Shown here: one piece after another, positions 51,546 through 60,650 of the stretch
Layout of the letters: each line of letters opens with the position of its first letter
Position numbering within the stretch: the stretch's first letter is position 1
DNA from: JAUIIK01 sp041390865
Lineage (GTDB): Bacteria; Chloroflexota; Chloroflexia; Thermomicrobiales; CFX8
Length of the DNA stretch: 64,000 nucleotides
Reading direction: 5' to 3'
NCBI GenBank assembly: GCA_041390865.1
Contig: JAWKPC010000004.1
Coordinates: 304,529-368,528, forward strand
Position numbers and translations under genes: made by a program
The notes under the pieces: model-generated
Databases searched by the model: none
What the model saw: only the letters and a program-made list of their open reading frames with translations
Told to the model about the DNA's origin: nothing

Positions 51546-52928
51546 CTAATGACTCCCCAACGCCACCGGAGGAAACGCCAGCGCATGCTCCCGTTCGATC
51601 ACCCGCGCTGCCCGGAGCAGCAGCAATTCCTGCCAGGGCCGGGCGATGATCTGGAAGCCAATCGGCAGGTTGTTTTCCGGCGACAGCCCGACGGGGACGG
51701 TGATGGCCGGCCAGCCGTTCTGATCCCAGATCGAGGTCAGCCGCACCAGCGCCAGCTCGGCTTCACCCGCCGCAGGCGGATGGAGAGCCAGTGTCGGGCT
51801 CACGGCGAGATCGTAACCGCGCAGTGTCCGCTCGACGCGGTGGAGTTTGGCGTCTCGCGAGCGCCGCTCGGCCATCACCTGGGAACCGGTGACCTCCCTG
51901 CCGCGCTCCAGCACCTCGCGGACATACGGGCTGAGCTGGTCCGCGAAGTCATCCAGCAACGATCCGTAGTGATCGTAGACCTCGGCGAAGTAGAGCGCGC
52001 CATCCTCATTGAGCTCGCGCATGAACGACAGATCGACCTCTTCCAGCACCGCACCCGCCGCTTCGAGCGTTCGAAGTCCCGCCCGGAACCCCGACATGAT
52101 GTCGTCCGGAACGGGATCGCCCCCGTCATCGGAGAAGCAGGCCACCCGGAGCCCGGCAACTCCGTCTTCGAGCGTCGCGGCGTACATCGGCACCGGAGCG
52201 TCCCGGCTATGCGGGTCGGCCGGATCAAAGCCGGCCAGCGCCTGCATGAGCAGTGCGGCGTCGCGGACAGTCCGGGCCATCGGCCCGACGTGGTCGAGCG
52301 AAGCGGCCAGCGGCAAAACGCCCTTGAGGCTGACCCTGCCATAGGTCGGTTTCAATCCGACCAATCCGCAGGCCGCGGAGGGCATCCGTATCGATCCGCC
52401 GGTATCGGAACCGGGACCGCACCAGGCCATTCCGGAAGCAATCGCCGCCGCCGTCCCGCTGCTCGACCCGGCGGTGTCGAGAGCCGGATTCCAGGGATTG
52501 CGGACCGGGCCGAAGGTCGGATTGATCGATGTCGGCTCCTCGGCGAACTCCGGCATCCCGGTCTTGCCAATCGAGAGAGCGCCCGCCTCGCGCAGTTTCC
52601 GCACAACGGTGGCATCTTCCTGCGGCACGCGGTCGACGTAGACCGCCGAGCCGCCCGTTGTACGCACTCCGGCGGTGTCGAAGAGATCCTTGAGGACGAT
52701 CGGAATACCGTGCAGCGGTCCGCGATCGGTCCCGCCGGCAAGTTCGGCGTCGCGATCCTTCGCGGCAGCCCGGGCGGCATCGATCGTCTCGGTTAGGAAC
52801 GGATTCAATTGGTCGCTCCAGAGGCTCACCTGCCCGAACGCGGCTTCGACGAGGTCGCTGCTCGACACCTCCCGGCGGCGGAGCATCCCGGCGACGATAT
52901 ACATCGGTTCATAGATCAGATCTGGCAT
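51546..52928 (-). CDS. Amidase signature family enzyme
   Basis: 460 residues of the amidase signature (AS) family, which hydrolyses amide bonds with a Ser-cisSer-Lys triad. The residues are visible: Lys in HGIPIVLKDLFDTAGV, cis-Ser in DTAGSSSGTAAAIASGM, and the nucleophile Ser in GPGSDTGGSIRMPSAACG. The C terminus has WPAITVPVGLSPENNLPIGFQ, typical of the family. GatA is the best-known member; no GatB or GatC is adjacent, so it is more likely a general amidase. The start ATG lies inside a weak ORF on the same strand that may not be a gene. Confidence 0.88.
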   Translation of the reverse strand: MPDLIYEPMYIVAGMLRRREVSSSDLVEAAFGQVSLWSDQLNPFLTETIDAARAAAKDRDAELAGGTDRGPLHGIPIVLKDLFDTAGVRTTGGSAVYVDRVPQEDATVVRKLREAGALSIGKTGMPEFAEEPTSINPTFGPVRNPWNPALDTAGSSSGTAAAIASGMAWCGPGSDTGGSIRMPSAACGLVGLKPTYGRVSLKGVLPLAASLDHVGPMARTVRDAALLMQALAGFDPADPHSRDAPVPMYAATLEDGVAGLRVACFSDDGGDPVPDDIMSGFRAGLRTLEAAGAVLEEVDLSFMRELNEDGALYFAEVYDHYGSLLDDFADQLSPYVREVLERGREVTGSQVMAERRSRDAKLHRVERTLRGYDLAVSPTLALHPPAAGEAELALVRLTSIWDQNGWPAITVPVGLSPENNLPIGFQIIARPWQELLLLRAARVIEREHALAFPPVALGSH

Positions 52929-53209
52929 ATTTTTCGACTCGCTCGCTCCCCAAGAACTGGAAGTCTCCAGCTACCGGTATCCGATAGATCTCGCTCAACA
53001 GTAGCACCCTGAAAACTACCGTATCTCAGCGCCAATCGTCGCTTTATGTCGACCAACTTGCCTTGAAGGCGTGATTGATTCGCTGGATCGATACCCGCGT
53101 ACGTACGCACCACGAGCACATATTCGATGGTGAATGGGTACCGCCAATAGATCCTGAAGGCAGATACTGGCACATTGACCGTCCGGCCCTGAATTCCCAC
53201 ACTGTGCAC
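52916..53209 (-). CDS. Doubtful short ORF upstream of the amidase
   Basis: 97 codons reading VPVSAFRIYWRYPFTIEYVL, then a basic helical stretch, on the amidase strand. The 3' end overlaps the amidase start by 13 bases. There is no known motif, and the 52929-53262 spacer is otherwise empty. It could be a small basic protein or chance. Confidence 0.2.
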   Translation of the reverse strand: MHSVGIQGRTVNVPVSAFRIYWRYPFTIEYVLVVRTYAGIDPANQSRLQGKLVDIKRRLALRYGSFQGATVERDLSDTGSWRLPVLGERASRKICQI

Positions 53210-53262
53210 ACAGCTTCGCCGCGACCTGGCGAAATCGCCAGAGCGGCGGAAAGGAGAACAAG

Positions 53263-53955
53263 ATGAGTTTCAATACGACGATTCGCGAAGTAATGCACGA
53301 TGCCGATAATCTGATGTCGGCAGATGAGCCGGTCAAGAATGCCCGGCCGCAATTCGAACTCGAAACAGCTCGTTCGCTGATCTTGATCGACGAGACTGGG
53401 CCAGTCGGACTCCTGACCCGGAGCCGGATGCGCCAGATCGCTGAAGAAGAGATGGGACGACCGGCGCGCGACTTCCTGGTTCCCGTTCCAATGCTCCTGC
53501 AAACGCAGACGCTCGCCGAGGCACGCAAGGATCTGGAACTCCTGGAGTTCGACGCAGACCGTGTTCCGGTCATCAATGAAGAAGGCCGATTCGTCGGAGT
53601 TATCAACCGTGAGGTGCTCCAGCGTGATTCCTCGACCGCCGTCATGGATCACGGAACCTTCCAGATTCGTGGCAACACCGAGGTCGTGTTCCCGGTTCAG
53701 TCCGGCATGAGCGTCATCGGCAGCGACGACAGCAAGCTCGGCAAGGTTGACGAGATTACCGTCAATGGCGACACCGCAGTGTCGTTCACCGTCGAGCATG
53801 GCTTGCTCGGCCGGCATCACAAACGCGTCGCCGCCGAGCATGTCACGAACTGCGATGAGGAGAACGTCTATCTCAACTTCGGCAAGCAGGAATTCGGCCT
53901 GCTCGCGAACGTCGAAGACCTCGACGAAGAGCAGCTTCCCGCCGCCGCGACCTAG
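53263..53955 (+). CDS. CBS-pair and PRC-barrel domain protein
   Basis: 230 residues. The N-terminal half (about 1-125) is a CBS-domain pair: VMHDADNLMSADEPV, then GLLTRSRMRQI, FLVPVPMLLQTQTLAEARKDL and VPVINEEGRFVGVINREVL. The C-terminal part (about 140-215) is a PRC-barrel-like beta domain with SKLGKVDEITVNGDTAVSFTV and LGRHHKRVAAEHV. CBS pairs bind adenosine nucleotides; PRC barrels appear in RNA-processing and photosystem-associated proteins. The pair suggests a nucleotide-sensing regulator or stress protein. ATG follows GGAAAGGAG. A second PRC-barrel-like protein is encoded 45 bases downstream. Confidence 0.82.
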   Translation: MSFNTTIREVMHDADNLMSADEPVKNARPQFELETARSLILIDETGPVGLLTRSRMRQIAEEEMGRPARDFLVPVPMLLQTQTLAEARKDLELLEFDADRVPVINEEGRFVGVINREVLQRDSSTAVMDHGTFQIRGNTEVVFPVQSGMSVIGSDDSKLGKVDEITVNGDTAVSFTVEHGLLGRHHKRVAAEHVTNCDEENVYLNFGKQEFGLLANVEDLDEEQLPAAAT

Positions 53956-54000
53956 ACGGCAAGCAGCTGGCCTGCGTCATTGATCGAAAGGACCAGGACT

Positions 54001-54246
54001 ATGAGCATGCAAAGCCTGCAGGAGATTCAGTTGAACATGAACGTCTATACGTCGGACGCGGTCGAAATCGGCCGGATCAAGAAGATCCGGGATCACGATA
54101 TCCTGATCGACCGCCCCCACGCGCGGGATATCTACGTCCCGTTCACGTTCATCTCTCAGGTACTGGACGCTGAGCAGAGGGTGGAACTCTCGATCACCGA
54201 ACAGGAATTCAACGACCACGTTTGGGACAACCCGCCGATCATGTAA
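54001..54246 (+). CDS. Small PRC-barrel/DUF2171-type protein
   Basis: 81 residues, all within one PRC-barrel-like domain: MNVYTSDAVEIGRIKKIRDH, then DILIDRPHARDIYVPFTFIS and an RVELSITEQEFND tail. This is close to the DUF2171 pattern and to the C-terminal half of the gene upstream, so the two may work together. ATG at 54001 is preferred over an upstream in-frame start because GAAAGGA lies ahead of it. An intrinsic terminator follows 24 bases after the stop. Confidence 0.75.
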   Translation: MSMQSLQEIQLNMNVYTSDAVEIGRIKKIRDHDILIDRPHARDIYVPFTFISQVLDAEQRVELSITEQEFNDHVWDNPPIM

Positions 54247-54270
54247 CCCGGACCATCCTTCCCGTCAGCC

Positions 54271-54303
54271 AGGCCGGCTCCCGAAATATGGAGCCGGCCT
54301 TTT
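54271..54303. terminator. Intrinsic terminator between convergent genes
   Basis: AGGCCGGCTCC and GGAGCCGGCCT form a perfect 11-bp stem with an 8-base loop, followed by TTTTCC on the plus strand. It serves the CBS/PRC genes and may also help end the convergent GMC gene. Confidence 0.85.
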
Positions 54304-54318
54304 CCTATGGTTGACCAG

Positions 54319-55839
54319 TCATCCGATCATCTCTGCGGCGCGTTCCGCAACGGCGCAGACCGAGTAATGGAGGTTCGCGCGTGGCCCGAATGGAAAGATC
54401 GAAGCATCGACAACACGTAGCCCCCGGACGCCGCGAACCTGGCAGCGATGATTGACGACCGAGAGCGGATCGGTCAGCGGCCCCATCTTGCAAGTCGTCG
54501 ACGGATGGTAGGTCGTGCCGATCCCGGCCTGGACGGTCTCCTTCAATACAGCGCGATCCCTCAGGTGAGGACCATCGACCATCGGTCCTTCGAGCATGTC
54601 GCGCAACGGCGGCGTGCCGGCGATCCGGTGCATCAGTTCGTAGCCATCGCAGATGGCTTCGAGATCTCGCGAATCGCTGAAGTAGTTGTGATCGATCGCG
54701 AGTTCAGCCTCCGGATCGGCGGACGTCAGGCGCACCGTCCCCATCGAGCGGGCATATTGCAGGCTGACGCCGAAGGCAAGCGTCCAGGCGCCGGCACGTT
54801 CGTCATATGCTTCGCCGGGGTACAGGTGAATATCAATCTCCGCGTCGCTCTGGCTGCTGCGGGCCTTCAACATCGTGTTGATGAAGGTGGTCGTTTTTCT
54901 GACATGCTCCGGACGGATGATGAACGACGTCAGACCGCTCTGGCGAGCCACCTGCGGGTGATCCATCAGGCTCCGGCCGACGCCCGGCAGATCGACGACC
55001 GGGGCGATGCCGAGCTCCGCAAGCTCCCCGGCCGGCCCGATTCCGGAGCGGAGCAGGACCGCCGGCGAACCGTAGGCCCCGCAACAGAGGATCGTCTCGG
55101 CACCGCGAAACTCCCGGCCATCGGCGGCCCGGACACCCCGAACCATGCGATCTTCGACGATCAGCCGATCGACAAGAACGTCCGACGCAATCTCGAGGTT
55201 GGAGCGGTCGCGCGCGAGCGCCAGATAGCTCAGGGAGCTGTTCTGCCGGTGACCGTCGACAAGGTTCTTCGGTGTCTCTCCGACGCTCGGCTCCTGGATC
55301 TCGCTGCCGTTGATGTCATCGACATAGTGAAATCCGAGCTCCTGGGCGGTCTCGACGAACGCGTGATCGATCGGCGACTGCACATCGGAGGATGCTCGTT
55401 GAATCGGGACCGGGCCGCTGGAGCCGTGGAGCGGCCCGCCGGCCGGGTCAGACTCGACTCGCTTGAATGCGGGCAGCAACGAAGCGGCGTCCCACCCCGG
55501 ATTCCCTCGCTCGGCCCAGTTGTCGTAATCAGCGGCCGATCCCCGGATCCACATCGCGCCATTGACCGTCGTCGATCCGCCGATGACGCGCGCTCTCGGG
55601 AGCTGCAACCGCCGCCCCGACGCATCCGGCTGGTGGAAATACTCCCAGGAATGGGTATCGGCCCGCAAGCCGACCGGATCGAGCATGTCGTCGGGCCAGT
55701 CGCCGGTTGTCGAACCGTAGTCGGGTCCGGCCTCGATCAAGAGAACCGAACGTTCCGGATTCTCACTGAGACGGGTCGCCAGGACACAACCTGCCGGTCC
55801 CGCACCAACGACGATCACGTCGTACTGTCCCAGACTCAT
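54319..55839 (-). CDS. GMC family FAD-dependent oxidoreductase (choline dehydrogenase type)
   Basis: 506 residues of the glucose-methanol-choline family. The FAD site is DVIVVGAGPAGCVLATRLSE with LIEAGPDYG. The GMC signature segments are GGSTTVNGAMWIRGSAADYD and the C-terminal YHPSTTCKMGP, whose His is the catalytic base, followed by LRVVDASIFPFGPRANLH. It would oxidise an alcohol, sugar or choline-like substrate, probably in the cytoplasm as no signal peptide is seen. Substrate unknown. It is divergent from the creatinase-like M24 gene, with about 110 bases between the starts. Confidence 0.88.
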   Translation of the reverse strand: MSLGQYDVIVVGAGPAGCVLATRLSENPERSVLLIEAGPDYGSTTGDWPDDMLDPVGLRADTHSWEYFHQPDASGRRLQLPRARVIGGSTTVNGAMWIRGSAADYDNWAERGNPGWDAASLLPAFKRVESDPAGGPLHGSSGPVPIQRASSDVQSPIDHAFVETAQELGFHYVDDINGSEIQEPSVGETPKNLVDGHRQNSSLSYLALARDRSNLEIASDVLVDRLIVEDRMVRGVRAADGREFRGAETILCCGAYGSPAVLLRSGIGPAGELAELGIAPVVDLPGVGRSLMDHPQVARQSGLTSFIIRPEHVRKTTTFINTMLKARSSQSDAEIDIHLYPGEAYDERAGAWTLAFGVSLQYARSMGTVRLTSADPEAELAIDHNYFSDSRDLEAICDGYELMHRIAGTPPLRDMLEGPMVDGPHLRDRAVLKETVQAGIGTTYHPSTTCKMGPLTDPLSVVNHRCQVRGVRGLRVVDASIFPFGPRANLHYSVCAVAERAAEMIG

Positions 55840-55949
55840 GCACTACCCCCTTTTTCGCCATCTTAGCCGGTGGCTCTGGCTGAAGGTAGGTCTGCGTGGG
55901 TCCGGTGCGTATTATGATGTCGAGTATGTAGCTAGTCAGGGAGGGCCGC

Positions 55950-57071
55950 ATGGCTCATCGCGTTTTTTCTGACAACGAGTTCAAACGACGCTGGGAAGCG
56001 CTACGGGAAATCATCGAGCTCCAGCGAAGCGATCTGGCCGTCATCGTCGACGCCGATACGATCTTCTACCTCACCGGATTCGCCGGCACGCCGACGACCT
56101 TCCAGGCCATCCTCGTCCCGACCAATCGACCGCCAATCCATCTCCTGCGCTATGCCGAACAGGCCAGCTTCGACGACTCATCCTGGATTGGCGATGCCCG
56201 TTACTACGACGACATCGAAGACCCCGTCTTCACCCTTGCCAACATGATCGACGAAGTCGCGCCGCGCGCCCTGAGAATCGCGATTGAAAAGGCCTCGCCA
56301 CAGCTCTCGGTCGCGCGCTTCGAGCTGCTTTCGGCGGCGCTGTTTAACCGCACCTTCATCGATATCTCGCTCGAAGTCGGCTGGCAGCGATTGATCCGCT
56401 CGAACGAAGAAATCGAAATGCACCGGCGAGCGGCCATGGTCATCGAACGGGCACTGGAGGTTGGCATTCATGCCTGCACGCCAGGGAACACCGAACGGGA
56501 CATCGGCGCGGCCGTCGCGTCCGCGTTGGTCCAGTCGGGCGCGGATACGCCTCGCATCGGTGTCATCGGCTCCGGCGAACGCCTGTTGCAGGTCCACGGT
56601 GGGCTAAGCGACCGCGTGCTCCAGCCGGGAGACCTCGTCCGGCTGGAGATGTCGAACTGCGTTAATCGCTACTGGGCCCGGATCATGCGGATGGTCTCGC
56701 TCGGTGAACCGTCGGCCGAAATCAGTGAGCGCTACGAGCTCCTCCGGCGCCTTCAGGAAGAGCAGATCGGCCAGATGCGCCCCGGGGCGATCCCGATGGA
56801 GCTCGACGCCGTCGTCCGCGAGCGGCTTCCGGAAAACGAGTGGGCCATGCAGCTGACCGGCTATGCCCTGTCGTTCCACGAGCCCTCGGTGATCGGCGGC
56901 GACATCGACCGGTTCCGCATCGCGGCCGACGAGACGAGACCGCTGGAAGCGGGCATGGTCCTCCATGTCTACGTCAGTTGCGGCCAGATGAGCGTCAGCG
57001 AAACCGTCGCCATCTCCGCGACCGGCGCGGAACGGCTGACCAGCTACCCGCGAGACATCATCGTTCGCTAG
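55950..57071 (+). CDS. M24-fold protein (creatinase-like), metal ligands partly missing
   Basis: 373 residues with a creatinase-type N-terminal domain (IFYLTGFAGTPTTFQAILVP) and a pita-bread M24 domain from about residue 150 (NTERDIGAAVASALVQSGAD). Metallo members need Asp in a GDLVLVDxG-type strand and a following Asp. Here the strand reads GDLVRLEMSNCVNRYWARIMRM, with neither Asp. The later His segment (GYALSFHEP) and a Glu in SVSETVAI are present. Loss of the Asp ligands matches creatinase, which acts without metal, so hydrolysis of creatine-like guanidino compounds is possible. ATG follows AGGGAGGG. Confidence 0.75.
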   Translation: MAHRVFSDNEFKRRWEALREIIELQRSDLAVIVDADTIFYLTGFAGTPTTFQAILVPTNRPPIHLLRYAEQASFDDSSWIGDARYYDDIEDPVFTLANMIDEVAPRALRIAIEKASPQLSVARFELLSAALFNRTFIDISLEVGWQRLIRSNEEIEMHRRAAMVIERALEVGIHACTPGNTERDIGAAVASALVQSGADTPRIGVIGSGERLLQVHGGLSDRVLQPGDLVRLEMSNCVNRYWARIMRMVSLGEPSAEISERYELLRRLQEEQIGQMRPGAIPMELDAVVRERLPENEWAMQLTGYALSFHEPSVIGGDIDRFRIAADETRPLEAGMVLHVYVSCGQMSVSETVAISATGAERLTSYPRDIIVR

Positions 57072-57265
57072 CGGACAGTCGCCATGTCCCCCGCGATGGA
57101 GCCGTAACAGCCGGGAACCGGAGCATCAATCAAGATGTATCCGGGAAATCCTGGTCTGGCTGATATACTGCCGCGGGCTGACCGGGACGGCTCGCAGGCT
57201 ACACTGGGTGCTTCTCGTGAGAGCCGCAACACCGATGGAACGTCCAGGCAAGAGAGACAGGCGGC

Positions 57266-57514
57266 GTGTCAGTCGAGGTAGACAGGGAGTGGACCTACCA
57301 GGTGCGAGAACAGCTGCGAGCCGGAGCGTTTGCGATCCTCGCGTTCGGACTCGTCTTGACGCTCGTTTCGGTGTTTGCAGATCCTCTCGCGGTGGGCATG
57401 CCTGGCTCCGGTTTCGGTTGGAAGCAGATCAGCGGAACGGTGATCGGACTCGGGATTTCCTCGCTCGGCCTGTGGCTCATCATGCGCTTCAACGACGAAG
57501 ACGAGCGTTCGTAG
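57266..57514 (+). CDS. Small two-helix membrane protein
   Basis: 82 residues from GTG at 57266 with an AGAGAGACAGG stretch upstream. A charged N terminus is followed by two membrane helices (FAILAFGLVLTLVSVFADPL and VIGLGISSLGLWLIM) and an acidic tail. No family recognised. It lies in the 57072-57622 gap between the M24 gene and the nucleotidyltransferase and is the only coding region I would support there. Confidence 0.55.
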   Translation: MSVEVDREWTYQVREQLRAGAFAILAFGLVLTLVSVFADPLAVGMPGSGFGWKQISGTVIGLGISSLGLWLIMRFNDEDERS

Positions 57515-57622
57515 GCGCCCATCGACCCGTTTTCCGACGGTCCACTCAATTGCAATCGATCCCGTAATCGTTACTATCCCTGCATCGCGTGGCTGCAGGA
57601 ATGGCGGAATGGAGGAGAGACG

Positions 57623-58393
57623 GTGAAAGGTATTATTCTGGCGGGCGGACGCGGAAGCCGCCTCTACCCGCTCACCTACGCGACGAACAAGCACCTCCTC
57701 CCCGTTTACGACCAGCCGATGATCTACTACCCGATCATGACGCTCGTCTCGGCCGGTATCGACGAGATCATGATCGTCACCGGCGGCCAGCATGCGGGAG
57801 ATTTCATCCCCGTCCTCCGGAACGGCCGCGATTTCGGCCTCCGCCAGCTCGAATACGCCTATCAGGAAGATCACGGCGGCATCGCCGGCGCGCTGGCACT
57901 GACCAGGACGTTCGCCGACGAGGAACCCATCTGCGTCATCCTCGGCGACAATACGACCGATGCCGATATCGGACCGGCCGTCGAAGGCTTCGATGGCGGA
58001 GCGACCATCTTCCTTAAGAAAGTACCCGACCCTCACCGCTTCGGCTGCCCGGTCTTCGACGAGAATGACCCGGACAAGATCATCGAGATTCAGGAAAAAC
58101 CCGCCAATCCACGGAGCCCCTACGCCGTCACCGGACTCTACATCTACGACTCCAGGGTGTTTGATTACATCGAGAACCTGGAGCCTTCCGGGCGCGGCGA
58201 GCTTGAGATTACCGATGCAAACAATCGCTATCTCAAGGACGGCCAGCTCCACTGGCACGAGCTCGATGGGTTCTGGAGCGACGCCGGGACGTTCGAGAGC
58301 CTCTACCGCACGACGCGCTACTGGGCCGAGAAGAAGCTGGGCAAGCAGACGGCGGAACGCGTCGCCGCCGGGATCTTCGCCAGCACTCCCTGA
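57623..58393 (+). CDS. Sugar nucleotidyltransferase (glucose-1-phosphate thymidylyltransferase-like)
   Basis: 256 residues of the RmlA/GlmU-type nucleotidyltransferase family. The nucleotide loop is GIILAGGRGSRLYPLT with NKHLLPVYDQPMIYYP next. The GDN metal site is VILGDNTTDADI, and EIQEKP carries the sugar-contact residues, with ELEITDANNRYL downstream. It makes an NDP-sugar, probably dTDP-glucose, for glycans. It is shorter than E. coli RmlA (about 290 residues) at the C terminus. GTG start follows GGAGGAGAG. No RmlB, C or D is adjacent. Confidence 0.88.
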   Translation: MKGIILAGGRGSRLYPLTYATNKHLLPVYDQPMIYYPIMTLVSAGIDEIMIVTGGQHAGDFIPVLRNGRDFGLRQLEYAYQEDHGGIAGALALTRTFADEEPICVILGDNTTDADIGPAVEGFDGGATIFLKKVPDPHRFGCPVFDENDPDKIIEIQEKPANPRSPYAVTGLYIYDSRVFDYIENLEPSGRGELEITDANNRYLKDGQLHWHELDGFWSDAGTFESLYRTTRYWAEKKLGKQTAERVAAGIFASTP

Positions 58394-58524
58394 TTCGGGC
58401 ATTCGGGACGCCGCTTCCGGGGTGGACGCCGAAAACTAGGCCGTTCCGGAAACCAATCGACGTTTTACAATTCAACGGTTGCGTTTCCCGCTTCCGGTGC
58501 ACCGCTGTGAGGAGATGACGTCGC

Positions 58525-60456
58525 GTGAACGGTTGGAGAATTCGCCGGCTTGTATCCCTGCTCTTCGGGATGCTGGTTCTATTCAGTCTTGCCATCAGCA
58601 CCAGCGGTTCGGCCTCGGCGCAGTCCGGCAAGACGCTGCACTGGGAGCGCTACGACGTCACGATCGACATCCATCAGGACGGCACGTTCCACGTCACCGA
58701 AGATCAGGCTATCTCGTTCGACAGCGGCTACTTCAGTCAGGGCTACGCGGTGATCCCGCTCGGCCGCGTCGAGGAGATCAGCAACGTCCAGCTCTCCGCC
58801 GACGGCCAGCCATACACACGAACGTCAACGACCGGTGATCCAGGCACCTTCACGGCCAGTCAATTCGGCGGCGATCTGAACATCAACTGGTGGTTCGACC
58901 CGGCCATCGGGCCGGAAACCCGCAACTTCACCCTCAGCTACGACGTCGCCGGCGGGCTGCGGGTCTACGACGACCGCAACATCAACCAGATCTGGTGGCG
59001 AGCGATCGACGAAGACTTCGCCGCCGATATCTCGCACAGCACGATCACGATCAACCTGCCGGGAGACGTCGCCTTCGAGGATCTCGCCGCCGATGTCTTC
59101 ACCCACGACTACAACGCCGAAAACATCGAGATCTCCCAGCCCGACGGGGACACGGTCCTCTACCGGCTTTCGGACATCGACCAGGGCGATGCGATCGAGC
59201 CGCGCGTCACGTTCCCCCAGATGACGACCGCCGTCGCGCCGGACTGGCAGGAAGCCGACGACGCCCGGCGCGAACGCGAGGAGAGACTCGAACCGTACCG
59301 GGCGCTCGCGAACGTGATCTTCCTCGGCGCCGGTGTTCTGCTGGCGATCGGAGGACCGGTCGGCCTCTATGGCATTTGGCACAGCTACGGGCGCGACAAT
59401 CCGGTCGAGATACCGATCGACATCCTGAGAGAACCACCGGAGGATCTGTCGCCTGGCGCGGTCGGAACGCTGATCGACGAGCAGGCCGACATTCACGATC
59501 TCGTCGCGACGCTCGTCGACCTGGCCGAGCGGGACATTATCCACATCTCGGAAGACAATTCGGAGATACTCGGGATCACGACGTCCAGGGACTGGAAGAT
59601 CACCAAGATTGGTTCGTTCGACGGTCTCAAACCGCCCGAGAAAGCGCTGGCGCTGGCGCTCTTCGGCACCAAGGACATCGTCAATCTCAAGAGCGCGCGG
59701 CAGAGCTTCGGCAAGCAGCAAGGCAAGGTCCGCAAGGCTTTCTACAAGGAGCTTGTCGATCACGGCTATTTCTCGAGAAACCCGGAATCGGTCCGCAATT
59801 GGTGGAGGATCGGCGGCGTCGTTCTGCTGGGCACGAGCGCCGTTATCGGCTTCATGCTCTGGTCGGCAGTCGGCAGCTTCGCTCCGTTCGTCCTGGCCGT
59901 GCTCATCGGCCTCGGGATCCTCGGAGTGGCTGTGATGATCGCGTCGCGATACATGCCGCGCAAGACGCCGAAAGGCGCCCAGGCTGCGGCTCGCTGGGTC
60001 GCATTCCGCCGCTACCTCGAACAGATCGAACAGTATGGAGATCTCCAGGAAGCGCGAGACATCTTCGCCCGCTACCTGCCGTACGCCATAGCCTTCGGCA
60101 TCGAAAAGAGCTGGGTCCGCAAGTTCTCCCAGGTCGACACCCCGGCACCGCACTGGTACGGCCCGCGGCGCTACGGCCGCGGCTGGCCCCGGCATGGCGG
60201 TCCGATCGTGACCGGCGGCGGCAGCGGCGGAGGGATGCCCGATATGCCTTCGCTCGACGACGTGAGCGGGAGCTTCGCGGGATCGTTGCAGGGCATGAGC
60301 GACGGTCTGTTCAACATGTTCAACCAGGCGTCGTCGTCGTTCCGCCCCTACTCGTCATCTTCCAGCTCTGGCTCGCGCGGATCGTTCGGCGGCTTCAGCG
60401 GCGGAGGAGGTTCCTTTGGTGGAGGAGGTGGCGGCGGAGGCCGCGGCTTCAGCTAA
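58525..60456 (+). CDS. DUF2207 membrane protein with glycine-rich C terminus
   Basis: 643 residues: signal peptide ending near ASAQS, a large extracellular DUF2207 N-terminal domain (HWERYDVTIDIHQDGTFHV to about residue 230), and a membrane helix. A cytoplasmic segment and a pair of further helices (VVLLGTSAVIGFMLWSAVG, APFVLAVLIGLGILGVAVMIA) follow, then a Gly/Ser-rich tail with a GGGGSFGGGGGGGG stretch. This order is the standard DUF2207 layout, including the Gly-rich end. Function is unknown. GTG start follows GAGGAG. Confidence 0.85.
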   Translation: MNGWRIRRLVSLLFGMLVLFSLAISTSGSASAQSGKTLHWERYDVTIDIHQDGTFHVTEDQAISFDSGYFSQGYAVIPLGRVEEISNVQLSADGQPYTRTSTTGDPGTFTASQFGGDLNINWWFDPAIGPETRNFTLSYDVAGGLRVYDDRNINQIWWRAIDEDFAADISHSTITINLPGDVAFEDLAADVFTHDYNAENIEISQPDGDTVLYRLSDIDQGDAIEPRVTFPQMTTAVAPDWQEADDARREREERLEPYRALANVIFLGAGVLLAIGGPVGLYGIWHSYGRDNPVEIPIDILREPPEDLSPGAVGTLIDEQADIHDLVATLVDLAERDIIHISEDNSEILGITTSRDWKITKIGSFDGLKPPEKALALALFGTKDIVNLKSARQSFGKQQGKVRKAFYKELVDHGYFSRNPESVRNWWRIGGVVLLGTSAVIGFMLWSAVGSFAPFVLAVLIGLGILGVAVMIASRYMPRKTPKGAQAAARWVAFRRYLEQIEQYGDLQEARDIFARYLPYAIAFGIEKSWVRKFSQVDTPAPHWYGPRRYGRGWPRHGGPIVTGGGSGGGMPDMPSLDDVSGSFAGSLQGMSDGLFNMFNQASSSFRPYSSSSSSGSRGSFGGFSGGGGSFGGGGGGGGRGFS

Positions 60457-60550
60457 TCCACCGGGACTTTGACTTGGGCAATCCCCACAGGCCATCCAAG
60501 CCCTGTTGAGAATCGTTGATAAACCGGATGTAATCCACGCCTGCAATGAC

Positions 60551-60584
60551 CGTAGGGGTGGGGCTCGTCCCCACCACCCCTACG
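60551..60584. repeat. Palindromic intergenic element (CGTAGGGGTGGGG type)
   Basis: CGTAGGGGTGGGG (60551-60563) pairs with CCCCACC...ACCCCTACG (60569-60584), with a 3-base insertion in the right arm and a CTCGT loop. It lies between convergent genes and could fold strongly; it resembles short dispersed palindromes of environmental genomes rather than a classical terminator. Confidence 0.5.
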
Positions 60585-60650
60585 ATGTTCTGACCTGCGG
60601 CTTACCGTTGAAACTACAGGTATCAGTTGCCACCCTGAAGAGACACCAGG

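Noticed and set aside
54448..55866. 472-codon open frame opposite the GMC oxidoreductase
   Set aside because: No motif; shadow of the FAD enzyme in the other strand.
58825..60195. 456-codon open frame opposite DUF2207
   Set aside because: Shadow of the membrane protein; composition dominated by Asp, Arg and Val typical of antisense GC-rich frames.
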